A stretch of 64,000 bases of DNA from Sporodiniella umbellata (Eukaryota; Mucoromycota; Mucoromycetes; Mucorales; Rhizopodaceae): positions 124,001-188,000 of the forward strand of contig JAIXMR010000039.1 in NCBI GenBank assembly GCA_025677835.1, read 5' to 3'. This document shows positions 1-12,240 of this stretch, one piece after another; positions within the stretch are counted from its first letter, which is position 1; each line of letters opens with the position of its first letter. The position numbers and the translations under genes were made by a program. Under the pieces are notes generated by a model. It was given only the letters and a program-made list of their open reading frames with translations. It was not told the DNA's origin and did not search any database.

Positions 1-967
1 AGATAACTTAGGTTTATAAGAATTGTGTTTATGCCCTTGGTTTTCTGATTCTTTTGTTTGATCAGATTCCCTGTCTTTGCTTGAACTGAACATAGCCTCT
101 TCATCTGCACTACTTAAACAGGAAATGGGCGAATCGTCATCGTCTTCTTCTAAATCCCTTTCTTCTTCCACCACCACCTCCTCTTTTTCTCTTCTTGCTT
201 TTTTTGCAGCTTGTAAACTTGGCTTGGGGCTTCGGCTTGGTCGATAGGGTCTTTTGCCAAAACGTCTACCTGTATTACTACGAGAAGGGACCTGAACTAT
301 GTGAACCTTGGGAGAATGCTTTGATGAGGACGGTCGAAGGGTCGTGTAGTTTTGCATACGGAGTGTTGGTGTAGTGGATGTCTTGTGAGGAGCAGACACA
401 CTCTTTGAGGGCATTTTTACTGAAGTTTCGGATGGAGGAGGTACCTGGTGATGCATTTCAGGAGGGTAATGAGGAGCAGGATAGGGATATGAGGGGCTAT
501 ATAACATAAGGGGGCTGATACCGTTGTACATCTGCCGACGACTGGGATCAGCTGCAAACACTTGAGGCCAATAGGGAGACGGTATATATTCTCTTGGTGT
601 ATGAGGGAACTGTTCAGCCAAGACAGGCCCTCTAGAATTTGTTCCTGCAATTCCATCATGATTAACTGTTGGTGTTGTCAAAGTGTTGGAAATGCTGACA
701 ATGTCTTTTTTAATAGAATTGACCTCCGTATCAAATTTGTCTTGATTTTCTTTTATTGAAACTATTTGTTGCTGTACATCGATGAGTCTTGAGACAATGT
801 CCAGCAGAATGGGTGAACCACTGTGTATAGTGCTCTATATAAATCAATTAAGATTCTTTTTAAAAACAGCCACACAATACATCTTAAATGCTGAAATTTA
901 CATCGTCACTAGAATCATAGAGTTGCTCTACCCTTGATCGCAAATCAGCTTTTTGTTGTTTCATCAT
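1..967 (-). CDS. Unknown coiled-coil/low-complexity protein, C-terminus off the left edge
   Basis: Two exons on the minus strand: 902-967 (22 codons, starts MMKQQKADL) and 834 down to position 1, joined in phase 0 across a 67-nt intron (GT at 901-900, AG at 836-835). The 300 visible codons are open. After a short N-terminus there is a likely coiled coil (DIVSRLIDVQQQIVSIKENQ, about residues 34-53). A Pro/Tyr/Ser-rich stretch follows, then a basic RRFGKRPYRPSRSPKPS-like region, a KKARREK nuclear-localisation-like motif and a very acidic run (VVVEEERDLEEDDDD). The composition suggests a nuclear regulatory protein, but I recognise no domain and assign no function. The stop lies outside the window. 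Confidence 0.7.
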
Positions 968-3900
968 TTTAAGGAGATAAAACCTTCTGAAATGAATCGA
1001 TAGCTTTCCGCGTTTTTTTTAAAAAAGGGGATTATGAAGCGCAGCGTAAAATTCACGTGTGACGTCAATGCTTTGTTTTCTGCATTCCTTTTTAACTCTA
1101 CAGCTTTTCTTATGTTCATTGTCTTCCTTTGTATTTTGATTGTTTGACTCGCTTTTATTTTTTTGGTCTGTAAACAGGTCTCAAACAATCGGCGCTCGGA
1201 TTCGTCTGTTTTTTTTTAATGTGAAAAAGGAGTTGAGGAAGATAGCTTGAGATTTAATTGACTTTAAAATATATCTGTAGCTAACTTTCTTTCGTTGTCG
1301 TTTCTTATAAAAGACTCTTTTGAAGTTGTAAATATAGGAAAAATATAGACAAAATCGTAAACTAATAAAATAAAACGTTTTTTGTTGATTTATTTAACCC
1401 AAAACAACTTTGGGACTTTAAAACCAAGCAAACCATTTGTACTTCTTTGACCTCAAACATATCAATTTTTAATAGTTTTACAAGCCTTCTTTAAACACAC
1501 GGTAACTGAAAAATGTGCAAAACGACACTTTATATGAGGAATGTCTCAAAAAGCTACAAAATAGATAATTAGGTCAAAGAAATACAATACAATTTCTCAT
1601 TATTAATTTAAAAGAGAGTCGGTATATTTGAATTGTAAAAAAACTGTTTAATTTTTTTTCATGAATTTAAAAGCAAAAAAAAAAAGCAAATTTTTGATTC
1701 AAGCAAATTATGCTAGGAACTAATACTATAGTCTATTATATAGAAAATTCAAATAAAGAGTTATTGATTAGATTAATACTGGTCTAATTTTTCATAAAGA
1801 AAAAACTAGAATGCGCTTCTGTTTTTTACAACAAAAGACTTTTATAACAGCTTTTTTAGTCCGAAAGAATAATGACGATTAAAATACGCTTAATGTGTTT
1901 TTGAAAATAATTTTCGCAAATTTTGGATACTTTATCATTAAAATGCATGAGTTCCAATAGTAAAAGCTATAAACGCTAAATAAAACGACATAAATGTAGT
2001 TAAGATGAAATATGCTTTATTGTTTTTATATATCTTGATAAAACATTACTTGAATATAATAAGTTTTTTTCAAAAAGACTTCATAATCTGTATTTAATGC
2101 GAACATTGTTATCTTCAAAAATGAAACATACGTACCAATATAGCAAATTTTTCTTTTATGATCCGAAATATATAGTATAACGCATAAAAGAGAAAAAAAA
2201 GCTATTTTTATTTTCTTTACTTTGAAAATATATAGTTGTAACAAGTTATCAAGTTTAGGTTAAAAAAAAAGAGTTAAAAACAGAACAATAAAAAAACTAT
2301 TGAAAATCGATCGCTACCAAGGTTTTTCTTATTTTTAGAATTTTACAGCAGTTTATGAGTAGTCATAACGTTTTTTGATCCATCAAAATTAAATAATTAA
2401 ACAAAAATAATGTATTAAAAACAAAAAGTTAAAGTAAGTTAAACAGAAAATGCAACAGCACTGTAAAAAATGAAAGGCTTGCTCTATTGGCTATTAGTAA
2501 AAAAAAAAATAAGCAACTTAAGCAAACGCGATGTTGTTTGTCAAAAATCTCAAATAGTTTTACACTTCAAACATTCTGTTAAAATGCAATAGCTTCTGTA
2601 AGTCTCAGTGGTGAGATACAATAAAATTAAGGCTTTTAGTAAATAGAGAGTATCAAAGGTAGTTATTTTGAATATAAAATTAAAAACAAGATGTTTTTAG
2701 CTAGTATATAAAAGTAGAATACTACTTTGTAAAGAATTAAGCAACAAAAAATCGCATGAAAAACTTATATTTTGTAGCCTAGTTGACTATAAATGACTAA
2801 AAAAAACCCCCGCATTGTATCACAGCTTTCATTTTAAATTGTTTAAAAAAATAATAACTGATTAAAGTATCCAAAAAAAAAAAAAAGAAAAAAAAACGCT
2901 TTTGTTTTTATTTTATTCGGGGAGATCAACAACAAAAAATAGTAACATCACTTTTTTTAACATTCAGGTAAAAGAATAATATAAAAGCAAGTATAAATCA
3001 ATTATATATATATATATATATAGCTATATCATGATTTGCTTTCAAATAAAAGAAGAAAGTATATTTCTATAATACTCTATGCCTTAACATAAAAGAACTA
3101 CTGCGGTTTTTAAACACAAAACGTTTGATATCCATGAGTTTAATAGCGTTGATAGGCGTTAATTTATTTTTTGAAACACTATGAGTACCTGAAGTTTTTT
3201 TTTTTTTGTAGCTGTTTTTAAAAATTGAAATATCCATGTATAAATACTTTGAATACTTGTAGAATTTTCATTTAGGTTGTCAGCCTAGTTTTTTTTTTTC
3301 TAAAGATTTGCAAGCACTTAAAAGCAAGTCTTTTCCTAGGTATTTAGTTTTCGTTTCCAAGTCAAGCCGCTTGGCTTCTAAGAATAGTTTGATTTTTAAG
3401 GCACTGGAATGATGCGATAAAATACATGCACAGATAACAGTAAGCAATTTATGCATATTTAAACCCAGTTTGTAAAAAAAAAAATTGCGATGCTTGCCTT
3501 AGAACCGACAGGCGTATGTTTTTTTTTTTTTTTTTTTTTTTTGAATATTTTAATTGTTTCCATATCACTCTTATAGTAGCTAAATATTCCAAAATAGCAA
3601 TATGATTTTTTTTCGCTTTGTATTAGAGTGACAGTAGCCTGGCGTTTCTCGAAGACTAAACCAATTAATGTAAATCTTCAAACATAAAAAACAATTTAGT
3701 GAAGAAGGCTCCTAAAATTCAAAGGTTTATTCGACGTTGATGAACTTTTTTTTTTATACTTTTGCGATAATGCGAGAAGCTACATTAAGACATAAATAAA
3801 ACAGCCATGGATGAAAAATGCTGTAATAGACGTGTCTACACAGAGCAAAAATGACAAATAAATCAAGACACAATTGTATTTTGGTGTTTCAGACCAAAAA

Positions 3901-6900
3901 CGTGAAAACTGAATTATGGTTCCGTTTTTGTTTTGTTGTTTTCAAGTAATTTTTGCTCAATTTTTAAAAGCGCAAACCCTCTATTAACTGAATTAAAGTG
4001 AGATTTTTTTAACTTCAAAATCTTAGAAAAACAGCATTTCTGTGTTTTCAACACTATTTTTAATAGTAAAAATGCAACTTTAAATACCTACGTGTTTTCA
4101 AGCATAATTACAATAAGCATTTGCTGAATATTTGTTAAGTAATATTGAGGATGTGTTTGCTTATTTGCAGATTTTTGTTATATAGTGCTAAAATTTTGCG
4201 CTTGTACTGTTACAAGATTATTTACTAAGTCTTTTCATGGGCCTCACAATTCAATTTGGCGATTGAGATCAAAAAGTTAAATAACTGGTTAAAAATTAGA
4301 ACGCAGTTATGAATCTGATTATTGTAGGGAACTGAGCTCCAACTTCTGTATCTTGTTTCGTAGTAAAACTAAAGCATATTTGAGCGATTTTAAGAGAGTG
4401 CAGCTTTTCACCCAACACAAATCTTGTTAGTTGCTTTAAATTCTTCTATATTGAACAGTAGCATATTACTATATTTTGTATTTATATAAAAGTATTGAAG
4501 TTTTTAAAAGTGGTCAAGTATTAGGGCATGATACTTGAAACAAAACGCTAAAATAAACAAAGTGGTGTAATTGCTCAAGTTAGTTAAATACAACAGTTTT
4601 TACTTGTTAAAGCGTTAATTTGTAAAAGTAGATATGATACACCAAAAGTGAGCTTGCGACAGTTAACATTTCGTATTTTTAATAAGCGACGATGTCATCA
4701 CATCGGCTATATGTTCGGGAGACACAGATGAAATCCAAAAACAACCGACTTCCATCTTTGATTGAAGATTACGAAAGTGTTATAGAGTGCTTAAAATAGA
4801 AATATGTTTGTTTATTTTTTTTTTTCGAGTAGGTTTCAGACTATGTTTCAAACCCTCGGCTTCCTTTCTCCTTTTTTTTTTTCTTCCTGACTATGCTTGT
4901 ACTCAAGTTTCATTCCATGTAATACACTAACTTAGCTACTCAATTTTTCTTTCATAGAAGGCTGTAAAAATTCTTCGAGACGCTTAAGCTTTGAACGGGT
5001 CTAAGGTGTTTTGCTTTTTATTGTTATTGTTTTCGAAGTGAAGTATATTCAGGGGTTCTCTATGTCGCCAACGCTTTGAAGGACCGCTCAGGTTGCTCAA
5101 ACAGGTCAAAGCTGAATTTCGGAAGGGGGTATGACGGGTTTTTACAAAACTGAGCATCTGATGTTTAATCGTTTCCATTTTTGTACAATTCCCGATTTGT
5201 TCTTTGTGGCAAGCAACTGTGTAACTTAAGCACATTGAAGAGCGTAGCGATCTTTTCTTTTGACAAGTTTGAAGCGAATGTCTACAAGCAAGTCATGTGA
5301 GCTATTTTGCAAAAATTTGCACTCACATGAAATTGAACAGTGCTTCCAAAATAAGCAAGACAATTGTGTTTTTCGTTTTTACAGGATATGTTTATAAAAA
5401 AAAATAACAATTTTACTCCTCTCTTTTTATGAGAGGCTCAAAAGAGCATTCTAGACGTATTCACTTTGTTTGGTGCAGTTTTATAAAAAAAAAAAAAAAA
5501 CGCTGGCAACCGCCAAATTACTGTTTGGCTGGTTGGTAGTTAACATCAACTCTGTCTTTTTTCTTCGTGTGTATTGCTTTTTATATCAACCATTAAGTTA
5601 TACTGCGTTTGTTTGTTTGACTAGCGAAGCAAAATGAAGAAACGACTAATCTTTATGTACACATGAGTATCTAGATATAACTTTAACGTTTTGTCTAACA
5701 ATCGCCAGCTCTTTGTTCAATATTGCTTTAAACTGTTAGCTTACCGACGTTAGCTTGTTAGAGCACCCATTGGTACTGCTACACCTCTTAGCGATAATTT
5801 TTGTCTACACTACAAATAGAGAAAAAAGTAACAAAAGATACTTTTAAAGAAACATTGCTTACAAAAAAGAAAAAGGTATTTGTAGTTGTAAATTTACAAC
5901 ATAAAGATTAAACGTTGATTTTCTACTACTTTCTTTTAACATGTAAAGTTATGTCACTGATCTTTAACATTTGAAGATATTCCCCTTGTTATTTTCTATT
6001 GCAAATTCGTTCGGAAATAGTCAGCATTCTCTATTCTAAAAGAAAAAAAAAAGAAAAAAAAAAGAGCAGCCAAATACACTGTATAAGCATTTAACAAAAG
6101 CCACGTACAATAGATGGAGCTCATTCATATGTAGCATGGTGCATTATTGTTTGTATTGTAGGAGTCGGGTCTTACTAAAAATAATACATGAATGCTTATG
6201 CAAAACACGTTAGTTTGCATATTGCTTGTACATCTTTTCCAGTCAACCTACTTCATTGGTACAGGTTTATAGTTTATAGCTCATTGAATCTTTTTTTAGA
6301 GTTTCCTTGAAATCTAAGTTGCCTTTAATTGAAACCAAATAAAGACATATTTGCTCTTTAAACGCACCAGCCTTTAGAGCTGCGCATTACTCAGTAGATT
6401 TGCCTCCTCCCCCCTTCTTTTTTTCTTGAAGGCGTGAGCAAAGCGAAAGTGTATCTGGCTTTTTTTCTTGGGTGAGCTTTTTTAGTAACAAAATTTTTTG
6501 AGCAGTGAGTAGCTCATAGAAAAAGAAGGGAGTACACTATAGTAGTTTTACGGTTCAAAAAAACCACAACGAAATACCTTGGTTTTTCAATTGCGCTTAC
6601 AAGCTACTTAGTGCGTCTTGGTATAGATTGTGCAAAAGGATTTTAGGTAAAATCAAACGAGGTAAGGTTGAAGATTAACAAAAAAAAAAAAACAAATAGA
6701 AAACAAAGAATTCTTCTAATTTTCAAGAATCTCAAGTAACATTTCAACTGTTTTTGCTGATTACGGTGTATAGTTGAAGGAGTAAATCATACTGAACAGT
6801 GAGATGAACCAGAAGGCTTTCGGCTGAAAGTATTATTTTCTCATAATATGCAACTCAATCCAATTGGTTTACAAATGTTTCAGAGAGCGCCAGCAACGTA

Positions 6901-7405
6901 AATTTCCGAATCCAGAGTTACGTACCTCAAAAAAAAAAAAAAAAAAAATTGTTGAAAGCACCCAAATTGCGATGTTTTAATAAAAAAGAATGTTTCCTTT
7001 TAGCACCTGCAGAAGCATCTTTGGATTTGACTGAGCTTCTCATAGTGGAAACAAGAAGATATAACATTGCTCAGACTAAAAATGAGCTTCTTATTAGCTA
7101 CAAAGTCCGTTTACAAAAGCCATTTTAGATCGATTCTGGGCAGTACTGATAATTTAGGCGCTGAACAAAGAAGCTTTTAGGTTATCAGAATATGCCACCC
7201 CATCATCTGACAATGAAGAGTAATTTCGGAAGTGAAATATAACCTCTTGTCCAATTGTATTCGTTTACTTGTAAAACAGAAAGTGGAGCTGAAATTGTTT
7301 TTTTTTTTTTCAATCAAGGCACAAGTGTAGATGATGGTATACTGGGGATGTTTTCCCCTATAAATTTTAAGATCGCTCTTTATTATTATTGATATTATTA
7401 TTAAT
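968..7405. other. Long AT-rich intergenic stretch, no supported gene
   Basis: About 6.4 kb with dense stops in all frames, many A/T homopolymers and a TA microsatellite at 3003-3021. Roughly 4,680-5,240 is slightly richer in GC and holds two short ATG-started frames: plus 4692-4799 (35 codons) and minus 4984-5235 (83 codons, contains GPSKRWRHREPLNILHFE). Neither resembles a family I know. Around 6,850-7,130 (plus) and 7,160-7,300 (minus) there are exon-like open stretches next to plausible acceptors, but I could not assemble a convincing gene from them. Confidence 0.6.
1054..1067. promoter_or_regulatory. Fused E-box / CRE site
   Basis: CACGTG (1054-1059) directly abuts TGACGTCA (1060-1067). 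These are the palindromic binding sequences of bHLH (E-box) and ATF/CREB bZIP factors. The element lies about 90 bp upstream of the start codon of the minus-strand gene at 967, a normal promoter position. Function is inferred from the consensus only. Confidence 0.45.
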
Positions 7406-8815
7406 TCACTTTGAATAAAGCGATGATGAGGATGATGAGGATCGTAAAGATTTGCAGTATTTATGTGTTACTTTTGTAATGCTAGAGCAGCCATTCAAGC
7501 CCATCGTTTCCAGATGAGAACAAGAGTCAGTCAAGAACCGGACGCTGTGATCCGTTAAACAGGTCCAGTTATAAACGTCCAGACGTATCAGTTTCTTCAT
7601 GTGCGTTCCTAGGTAGAGAACACTACGGTCGCTCACCAGGTCTCTTAACCTTCTTTGCTCCATTATGTTTTCCAAATGTAAAGCAGACTCACGAGAGAGA
7701 TTGGGTCGGATTTGAAGATAGTACAGAGAGTCAAAGATACCGCCAAACTCATGGATTTGTTGCTCGTTATCCATGGCTCCAAACAGTGCCCGTCCAGCGC
7801 GCTCCATTCTAGCAGGTTTTTTCATTGAGATATCCAAGTGCACCATGTTGGGACAACGATTAGCTAACTGAACAATATCGTTGTGTTTAAAGGGAAGATA
7901 AGAGAAGTTTGCCACTTCCAGACGTGAACCACAGTATCGGGCTGCCGATTGAATGGCACTACCTGTCAAAGAAGTACAGTTATTGATACGAAGATCGCGA
8001 ACGTTTCCACCGATCCTGGACATAAGGTAATGAAACCCTTTGTTGGTAACCAATTCACACCCACTCAAGCGAAGCTCTTCTATCTTTTCGCAGTGTTCAG
8101 CTAGGTAGTGCAGACCTGTATCGGTGATTTGCCGGCAGTTATCAAGAGCAAGCGTAAGAAGATTGCTAGCGACAGGTGAGCGGGCCAACAAACGGAGAGA
8201 CTCGTCCGTAATACCAGAGCAGTTTGCAAGAGATAAATTTCTTAATCGAGGACAGTGACGGAGAACGTATCGCATCGTACAGTCATTTACGGTAGCTGAG
8301 ATATCAGAAAAGTCCAGAGATACTATGGAGCCTCCATAGCGTGCTACTTGAAGAGGGAAGTCAGCGGAGGTATGATGGAGATGTCTCTTGGTGTTTCCTC
8401 CGTAAGCAATATCAGTGCAGCCCAAAATAGAGCGCTTTGGACAAGCGTTTGTCCATAGTAGAGGAACCGTAATGTTATTCCAGTGACGTGAGACTTTTAT
8501 ACATTGGAATAGATCCGCTTGGTTGAGGTGACTAAATATCTTGATAAGCAATTCATTCGGTAATTTTTTAGAGCATAATTTTCTGGCGGTCAAAACGTTT
8601 GCGTAAGCGGTGCGCCTTGTGGTTCTGTTGCTGAACGTTTTTTGTTTGTAAATGGTAGAATGTGACACTGTGTTTTCAGTAACGTTTTTAGGGTAATCGT
8701 ATTGAGCGATATGAAAAACAGCCTGTAGTGTCGACTTTAAGTGAATATAGAAATACACAATAGACTGAAAGTAACTGAAAAGTGTGAAAATCAGCGATAG
8801 TAGCATATCAAACAT
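7406..8815 (-). CDS. F-box / leucine-rich-repeat protein
   Basis: Single-exon ORF of 469 codons. Residues about 82-124 form an F-box (KKLPNELLIKIFSHLNQADL...VSRHWNN...LLW), the Skp1-binding module of SCF ubiquitin ligases. From about residue 165 to the end there are cysteine-containing LRRs of the GRR1/FBXL type (for example LRNLSLANCSGITDESL, LLTLALDNCRQITDTGL, IEELRLSGCELVTNKGF), expected to form the substrate-binding horseshoe. The likely role is recruiting an unknown substrate for ubiquitination. Oddly, the first 25 residues are strongly hydrophobic (MFDMLLSLIFTLFSYFQSIV), as in a membrane anchor, and no alternative Met lies before the F-box. The C-terminus ends in a serine run; a donor-like GTAACA follows codon ITK, so a spliced extension is possible. 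Confidence 0.9.
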   Translation of the reverse strand: MFDMLLSLIFTLFSYFQSIVYFYIHLKSTLQAVFHIAQYDYPKNVTENTVSHSTIYKQKTFSNRTTRRTAYANVLTARKLCSKKLPNELLIKIFSHLNQADLFQCIKVSRHWNNITVPLLWTNACPKRSILGCTDIAYGGNTKRHLHHTSADFPLQVARYGGSIVSLDFSDISATVNDCTMRYVLRHCPRLRNLSLANCSGITDESLRLLARSPVASNLLTLALDNCRQITDTGLHYLAEHCEKIEELRLSGCELVTNKGFHYLMSRIGGNVRDLRINNCTSLTGSAIQSAARYCGSRLEVANFSYLPFKHNDIVQLANRCPNMVHLDISMKKPARMERAGRALFGAMDNEQQIHEFGGIFDSLYYLQIRPNLSRESALHLENIMEQRRLRDLVSDRSVLYLGTHMKKLIRLDVYNWTCLTDHSVRFLTDSCSHLETMGLNGCSSITKVTHKYCKSLRSSSSSSSLYSK

Positions 8816-8830
8816 TGTTTTCTGCTGTAT

Positions 8831-8895
8831 AAATATATATGTGTGTATATATATATATAAATATGTATATAAATGTATATATATATATATATATA
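8831..8895. repeat. Imperfect TA/TG microsatellite
   Basis: A run of (TA)n with TG and TAAA interruptions just upstream of the F-box gene start. It is a simple sequence repeat and may also serve as TATA-like promoter sequence. Confidence 0.8.
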
Positions 8896-8954
8896 AAAAA
8901 ATGTAATAAATAAATTAGAGAAAGAAAAAAGAAAAATATCGGTGAGGACGGAAA

Positions 8955-8987
<33 letters not shown>

Positions 8988-11900
8988 ATCTGTTTCACTG
9001 CCCCAAGAAAAAACTTTTTAGTTTCTGCTTGACATGCAAAAAAAAAAAAAATACTAAAAGGCGGAGGCGCTGCCTCCGAGTAGCGTGATACAAAACAGCA
9101 TCACATGTAACCCAAAGTTTGTTGAACACACTCCTTTTTAAGGTTGAACAATAAAACGTTTCATGTTGTCTAATGACGCTTAGAGTACTTCATGAAGCGT
9201 TGATATAGGAGAGCTTCTTTATCAGGGAAATCGGGCATTTTTCTGCTACAAAAACTCACGAATTAAAATAAAAACCAACCAGAAACACTAGACCTGAAAT
9301 ACAAAACCAAAAAAAAAAAAAAAAAATCGAACATCAGCCCAAACAATGTATTTTGTTTATTGTTTCACATAGAGACTTCTTTCCTATAACCACGAATCTT
9401 AACAATAAAGATTTACTATCAAAACACACGGTTCGCCCGTGGCTTTGAATTGATAAGAATGATTGAAATAAAAATGGTGAACAATGGAATTTTAGTTTTA
9501 CAGTGCACACCAGGCCATAAAATAGCCACCACCCCACTCTGATTAGGACTCTTTTTTAATCGACGGATGGGACACTCGAGAGAAGACAATACAACCAAGG
9601 GCAACTGAGAGTGGCATTTTAAGGGGGCTCCGTTACATATTTACGAAAAGCAGCCTTCTCTATATATACAAGGGGCTCGACTGCTCTAATTCTATACCGT
9701 ACATACGTGACACAGGGCAATCCGTTTGTTTAAACCTCAGGACTGTCCAAGAAAGAACAAAAGACTATGCATTTGCGCTTTTTCAAGTGAAGGTTGCATA
9801 TTCAAATATAAACGCTGAGGCGCCTTTTTTTTTTAAGAAAAAAGCCTGCTCTTACCAGCTAACTTTTGACTTTCCCCTTCCCCACAGAGATCTTTTTTTC
9901 AAAGTTGCTCATGAAGTATCACAAAGGTAGCACTGGAATACACACGTAAAACGGAGAATGAAACAACGGAAGGGAGAAGGCCACCTACGATTGATCTTTG
10001 CGGCTTCCGAGAATGCAGCAGAAAGCCTACGGTAGTACTTTGCTATTGTTTGAAAAAATAAAAATAAAACAAAACAATAAAACAATAGCAAATGTATACC
10101 ATCTTTCGTCATATTAAGTCTTTATATATATGAAATATTTAAAAGTCGTAATTTTTTTTACTCAAGTAAACAAAAAAAAAAGGACATCTCATAAAGTTAC
10201 GTACGTTAAGTCATATGTTTATTCAAAAAATCTTTTGGGTATGTACAACCAATAGTGGTATTGTGTCAGTAGCGATTTGAATACAGTATGCCATTTTACT
10301 AAAGCCATCCGACCTTCCGTTGCTTACTATTTTCAGAATATCCAGTTTGCTACAGCGTGCCTTGAAAGTATGCACTATAGTCTCAGACACTGTACGTAAA
10401 GCATATCATATATAAAAAAAGACAAGATGTACACATGAATTGAGAATAATACTTGTGTTATCTTTCCCACCGCAACAGCCACCGTAGCACCCCGAAAAGC
10501 TTTTAACTTTTTTTTTTTTTTTTTTTTTTTGATATTCTTACTATTTTATATATGTGTAAACTCGGCGTACATACAAGCCTTAATCCTTACTTTAGCTATA
10601 TCAAGCGAATCGAGGTTCAAAAGACTTGCAAAATAACATAAGTTGTATTAGTTCCCACATTTGTATGCTTTTTTTTTGGAAAAAAAAAAAAAAGATGTGC
10701 AATCTCTCTTTACTATCTGCTTAGACGAACAAAAAAAAACGATAATCCCAAACTGGATTTATATGGAAAAGGTTCTATTTACTGTGTGCAAATTTTATTG
10801 TGCGCAAAACCAGTGTGAGCCAAGAGAATTAGCTACTGTAATAGACAAACAAAAAAGATTTGCTAGACCAAATAAAGATATAGTAGACTATTCACTACTT
10901 ATTGTTTTACTACTGGATATGAATATATATTTGTGCATAGACCCAAAGATTTATTTTTGAATTTAGAAGTTTGCGAAACTGAACTAGTCGAATGTTTTTT
11001 TGGGCGTTGTTACTGTTTTATTTATATAGGCATTTCGCATTTTACTTTTGTTCTATTTGTTTTTCTATAAAAAGTACATAGTCCTTTCTTAGTTTGCGCT
11101 CGCGTGAATGATGTACACATAAAGACCACTGAGCAAGAATTGACATCTCTTTTTTTTTTTTTAACTTGGGATTTGACTGAGAATAAATGTGCGATAATAT
11201 ACCGGCAGTAAGCTCAGCCAAAAGAGAAAGCAGAACACCAAACAATCAATTGTAAAAAAAAAAAAAAAATGCACACACACACATAAATACTGAATACTGA
11301 AGAGATAAGAAGTAGTGTTACAGTATTAGCCTTTGTTTCCTAGGATTTGATATTGTACTCTGTAACTAATCCAATTCTGGTGGATTCTTTTTTGTGCTAG
11401 AAGATAAAATGGAACAAACTTGTAATACACAAAGTTTGTGTCAATTATTGTTACCAGAGCTTTGAGAATGAAAAGCGACCAACCAGCCAATCAAACGGTA
11501 ACTTTCAAGATTTTGTGTGGACTGGAAAAAACCGGATAATGGGTGAATCTATATAGCGCGCTTTAGGATAATTGTAGGTTTACTTACAACCTTAATCAGA
11601 GAAGGCCCCAGCAGCCTTTACGAAAATTGAAACACCTCCCCCTTCTTTTTGTTTCGTAGAAAACAATGGCTGTAGTCGTAAAACCGACCACTTCATGATA
11701 CAACCCATTACAGTTCCTCTGATTCAAGCGGAGCCTTATCAATGTTGCCATACAGAAGAGCTCACTTACTTTTATCACAGGCTTAGTGAAACACAGTTCA
11801 TGCGCAGAAGGTCTTTTTGAAAGAAAAAAAAACTAAAATGTTTGTTACTGAGCTTGAAGTTTTATATATATAAAAAAAAAACCAGTTTTAGTACCTTTTT

Positions 11901-12010
11901 GCCATAGATTTTAAAAAAGCTCAACCACATTATATTATATTAGTTGCTTGGGAACTGAGGTCTTAAAGTAGATAAATGAAAACAGCTCTTAGTGCTATGC
12001 ATAAATCAAA
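8896..12010. other. AT-rich intergenic stretch with unresolved exon-like islands
   Basis: No ORF of recognisable family. Homopolymers occur at 8953-8987, 9308-9327 and 10508-10530. Islands that look exon-like on the minus strand: 10112 down to about 9909, where ATG ACG AAA GAT G is followed by a donor-like GTATAC and acceptor ...AACAATAG, then AKYYRRLSAAFSEAAKINR; and 9240-9170, ending MPDFPDKEALLYQRF...KRH then stop. They could be parts of one or two small spliced genes, but I could not close a model. A 7-bp GC-rich hairpin (CGGAGGC/GCCTCCG) sits at 9062-9078. CCAAT-like and TATA-like motifs occur near 11,480-11,555 on the plus strand. Confidence 0.4.
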
Positions 12011-12240
12011 ATGATCCGAGTAGAAGAAAGCGGTATTTTTTGCAGTCTTAGCGATGTTTCTTGTTTCGTATAGTACTTTGGACTATTCTTATCCAATACG
12101 TTTTTTATGTTGTATGCTTGGTACTTGCTAACAGAGCTTCTGTCAATTGGATTCAAACGCTTGCTACACCGGCACAGGCATCAACGGAACAATTGAAAGC
12201 ATTGATAGCATTTTTTTTTATTTTATTAGTGAGCCGCTAA
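12011..12240 (+). CDS. Candidate small two-TM membrane protein (spliced)
   Basis: Tentative model: exon 12011-12032 (MIRVEES) joined by a GTATTT...TATAG intron to exon 12074-12240, 62 codons plus stop in total. The second exon alone is open for 54 codons. It reads hydrophobic (VLWTILIQYVFYVVCLVLAN), then a polar loop (RASVNWIQTLATPAQASTEQ), then a second hydrophobic segment (ALIAFFFILLVSR). That alternation is more protein-like than its surroundings. I recognise no family. A GTGAGC near the end could be a further donor, so the 3' end is uncertain, and chance openness cannot be excluded. Confidence 0.3.

Noticed and set aside
10440..10531. Possible Pol III RNA gene: GC-rich stretch (CCCACCGCAACAGCCACC) followed by a long T-run
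   Set aside because: No A/B boxes or known RNA fold visible; long T-runs occur everywhere in this window.
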